Shown: in pieces, positions 60,801 to 64,000 of the stretch | Layout: each line of letters starts with the position of its first letter | How positions within the stretch are numbered: the stretch's first letter is position 1 | Notes under the pieces: model-generated | What the model was told of the DNA's origin: nothing | Database searches by the model: none | What the model saw: the letters and a program-made list of their open reading frames with translations, nothing else | Position numbers and translations under genes: made by a program | Assembly (NCBI GenBank): GCA_022818135.1 | Contig: JAFMSR010000010.1 | Coordinates: forward strand, 31,420,269 to 31,484,268 | Source: Saxidomus purpurata | Taxonomy: Eukaryota; Mollusca; Bivalvia; Venerida; Veneridae | Length of the DNA: 64,000 nt | Direction of reading: 5' to 3'

Positions 60801-61708
60801 ATTTTTAGTTCTCTAAGGTATTTGTGACATCATTATAAATAAACGTAAATGATGTGCGTTTTTTATCATCAGAATGCGCGGTGCTAATAAAGTAATAACA
60901 CTTAGTATGGATATGTCCGTCTGATTTCAATGATAGTATGTTATTGAAAATGTAAATCATTATAGTGGCATACCTTTGACTATTTCTATACGGGAATAAA
61001 AGATTATTTTATGAATTACTTGCTATGATGTGACATGTTAAACAGTATGAACCTGTGAAATATATGGTTTTTAATAATATTTTGCTTGAATTTGGTGGGT
61101 ATGAAAGTAATAATTTACTAAATTTAGTATCATCTGGGAACGAGTTTGTCAAGTGCACACTGTATGACTTCTTTCTTTACGTGTTTCTTTAAGGCAGTTC
61201 TTTTCAATGATATTGGTAAATCCGTGTTTAACAGTTACCAATTCTTTAAACTTTTCAATAGAGATGACTTATAAGATACTGTGAGATAAAGGAAGTTTTT
61301 CCTAAAGTTTGTACATCGTAGGTAAAGTTGACTTGGGGAAGGAGTACGTCAAGTTTAATCCATACTTCCCGTTATAAGGACCGAATTGTAAATTGCAGGC
61401 CTTAAGAATAATTAATTTTTCCGGTGTCTGCAGAAAGTGCAGAAACATTTCAGTGATGTTAGAATTGGAAGACGTACATATTTCAACACATCTCTGTCTC
61501 TGAATGTGTAGCCTAAACACAGGTTTGCTTGTATGTTGAACATCCGCTGGTAAAATAACATGCACAGCTTAGCTCTTTACGAAAACATCCCTTTGCTCTC
61601 TAACGTGCCGGACGGTGTAGCATTTATCTGTACGAGACTACCTCCGGGTTTCTAACCAGTTCATATCTAGATGGGTGGCAAACACAGATCATTTTTCTAA
61701 ATGTCCAT
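60801..61708. other. Non-coding stretch
   Basis: A minus-strand frame at 61302-61565 (87 codons) has no recognised domain. No exon is supported. Confidence 0.4.
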
Positions 61709-61781
61709 GGCGCAGGCCGGGATTTGAACCGGGAATCTCTTTATTGGTAATCCAGATCGATAACCACTTCACCATCGCACA
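61709..61781 (-). pseudogene. tRNA-like sequence (tRNA pseudogene or SINE head)
   Basis: On the minus strand GATGGTGAAGTGGTTATCGA has an A-box shape and CCCGGTTCAAATCCCGG a good B-box and T-arm. The acceptor ends do not pair well (TGTGCGA against CCTGCGC) and the anticodon stem is weak, so I do not call a working tRNA. Confidence 0.45.
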
Positions 61782-64000
61782 ACCCTGTACTTTATAAATT
61801 TTATATTTTCTTTCAAAATGTCGTTTTGAGGTGTTAAATACCGCTTTCATTAAAGGACAGTTCCAAAATATTCTGTTACGAAAATATATCTAAGTAAATG
61901 TCAACTTTGTTTGTTTTGTTTGTTTTGAATCTCGAGAGAATATTCTGACTATACACCGATAGCTGATAAGTTCGCTAGAGACTGATTCAGGACTACAGAC
62001 AATTCAAGAAGTGAGCCGAATAATATCTAATAAAATAGAAACTGGGATACAATAACAATATGAAACAAATTAAACAATTTTATATTATAGACGAGTTCTT
62101 CTTTTTGTAGTTATTAATTTCTTGGTTTTGTTTTGAAAGAAAACTTGGCTTTTCTGTGTTAAAATTTAACTGTAGTTTTTTTTAAGATCAGTGTATTCAT
62201 AATGATAATGGTGTTGCAGGTTTATCATATTTTCTCTTTGAAAACTGACCGCTTTTTCATTTTGTATCGGTATGTTTAATGATAAATAATTAATCCATGA
62301 ACATGATGATGTCGTTTGCCAAAACATTCACAGCGATTTGATTTGATCAAATCACTGCCTTCACAAGATACCACGTGATGATGTAAAATGACACGTGACG
62401 GCATGTAAACAATTCTATTAAAATCACTATTTTTATTTAACTTTTTGTATCTGACCTGTTGACTGCTAAATATTTTACAAAATTAACCTTATTGCAAAAG
62501 GAGTGCAAGAAATAAACGCGATGGATTGATCCCCGACCCAACACATCAATGTCGGGGACAATAAATAGGCATCCGTAGCTGAAATTAAAAAAAAAAATAT
62601 TGCGCTAAAATTCAAATGTCTACTTTTGACAAAATCTTGTTAAAACGGTTTGTGATGGCAGTGATTACTGTATACTGTCAGAGGAAGTAACCGCTGCGGG
62701 GAGTTTGGTCGTTTGCTGTCAAAGTAATCACGGAAGTTGTAAGTGCCACAAACGAAAATAGCATTCTATGTCGTAAAATCGTCGGACCAACGTTATATTA
62801 TTTACAAGTTTTATTACTATATTCACAGTGACGACATGCAAATCTTTAGTACAATTAACTTAAAATCTGTCTTGAATTGTATCCACTCGTGTTGTATATC
62901 GTCGGTCTTTCTATGATTTGGACTAATCATTAATGAACAAGACTGCCTAGTTTGGGATTCGGACTTGATGGAATTTATCCTAGGACGCCAATATCGGTTA
63001 TTGCATGGTTTGTGTTGCATAATATAGTCGATATGCTTTACAAACAGCATGCGCTCGCGCCCAGACCGGAACAAGTGTTGTGTCCTTGTGAATTACTACA
63101 ACTTTTGGTTCATGTGAGCTCCCTATATCGGGTAAATAGCCTGATCTTGCAAAGTTCACGAGCCAATCCTGCACCTTCTTTGACATAAGGACCTTAAAGC
63201 TTTGGGATTCAGCGACCACAGCTGTCAGTCCTGTATGCAAGCATTGCCGGCATCTGCCTGCTATAATAAATAGTACTTATGTATCGTATCTAAACCCCGA
63301 CTACTGCTGCTAGCGCAAATCCCACATTTGCGGATGCTCTCGTAGCGTTCCTAATTTCCTATTATATGCCGATGAGTTATGAGGATGTAACTTCGCTACC
63401 ACATATTTGATTTATATATTGTTGAATTTCGAACATTGAGTCGTGAATTACTCATACTCCTCGGTATTTGTCGTAGTAATCACACAATTTTAAAAGTGCG
63501 CTCGGTCCAATAATACCTCTTATATACTCTGAACAATGCAAGGGAAATAAACTTTGAAACCTGTTTAATAATTATAGCCAAAAGTTACTGGTACTTACAT
63601 TGCACCTAGTTGTGTCATGGAAACAAGATAGACATAAATTACGAACAAGTCCTTTTTGTACCCTTTTGTCAGGAATTATGATATAATAGTGTTAAATGAT
63701 TTGATCTACTGAATCTCCTCAGTTAAATGATTGAAACAACTATCATGTGTTATGCTTTACAGTAATTAAACTATGTTTGACTATGAATTGTATGTACGCA
63801 ATTTTATGTAATGTTATGTTATGTCACTGTGACCCTCCCAAAGCAAGAAATCAATAATCTGAAATGCTAGACTGGGCCACAAAGGCACGAACCCGGGCCC
63901 CCGACTGGCGAAGAGTAGTATTGGCGGAGGTGATCCAAGGGCATGATTTTTTGCAAGACTAGTTTTAATTAGTCATGTGACCAAAATGTCACTCGGAATC
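61782..64000. other. Terminal stretch without recognised gene
   Basis: A CCCCGAC...GTCGGGG hairpin lies at about 62532-62558. Short minus-strand frames at 62823-63074 and 62998-63240 match nothing I recognise. A GGCCCGGGTTCGTGCC string on the minus strand near 63880 may be a B-box remnant. No channel exon is present. Confidence 0.4.

Noticed and set aside
61709..61781. Functional tRNA gene on the minus strand
   Set aside because: Acceptor and anticodon stems do not pair properly. Only the A- and B-box regions look like a tRNA.
1..64000. CRISPR array, prophage or bacterial operon
   Set aside because: Tandem arrays here have 85-182 bp units without spacers, and the genes are spliced eukaryotic genes.

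Overview
The window looks like nuclear DNA of a bivalve mollusc. It is AT-rich, its genes are split into many short exons with canonical GT-AG introns, and it is full of the tandem-repeat elements (145-180 bp units), MITE-like palindromes and SINEs typical of bivalve genomes. The species cannot be named from sequence alone. I see no bacterial-type operons, rRNA genes or CRISPR arrays.

The functional content is a cluster of three DEG/ENaC (degenerin / epithelial sodium channel / ASIC superfamily) genes. The first, on +, contributes only its last two coding exons (1041-2600), including the pore-lining second membrane helix. The second (+, 14444-32192, 13 coding exons, about 698 aa) and the third (-, 58643-40445, 12 coding exons, 567 aa) are complete and lie tail to tail. 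Splicing each in silico keeps one frame from ATG to stop. Both show the HG motif before TM1, FPAITICN after TM1, GNCYT, the cysteine-rich thumb, and the GAS selectivity filter in TM2.

Genes 2 and 3 are the coding parts of a large inverted segmental duplication. Homology runs from about 320 bp upstream of both start codons, through the introns, to more than 1.5 kb past the gene 2 stop. The arms are roughly 14.12-33.88 kb and 39.30-58.96 kb, around a spacer of about 5.4 kb. Because the arms are paralogous, many later insertions can be read as filled site against empty site: a SINE with a 13-bp target duplication, a purine/pyrimidine hairpin element with an 8-bp duplication, a pearl/Helentron-like element, and a 31-bp perfect palindrome with a 7-bp duplication. 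The most important protein-level difference is in the extracellular finger region. Gene 2 carries an extra intron plus about 120 codons, with a DPSLLPGNL repeat and a furin-like RRKR site. Gene 3 encodes the region in one uninterrupted exon without them.

Layout: 1-2.6 kb, end of channel gene 1; 2.84-7.59 kb, a foldback-like element with 182-bp satellite arms and a 6-bp target duplication; 7.6-14.1 kb, repeats and decayed transposons (Tigger/pogo C-terminus, LINE reverse transcriptase); 14.1-33.9 kb, left arm with gene 2; 33.8-39.3 kb, spacer with a decayed ORF1-like protein and 145-bp repeat arrays; 39.3-59 kb, right arm with gene 3; 59-64 kb, minisatellites, a palindromic MITE and sequence with no recognisable gene.
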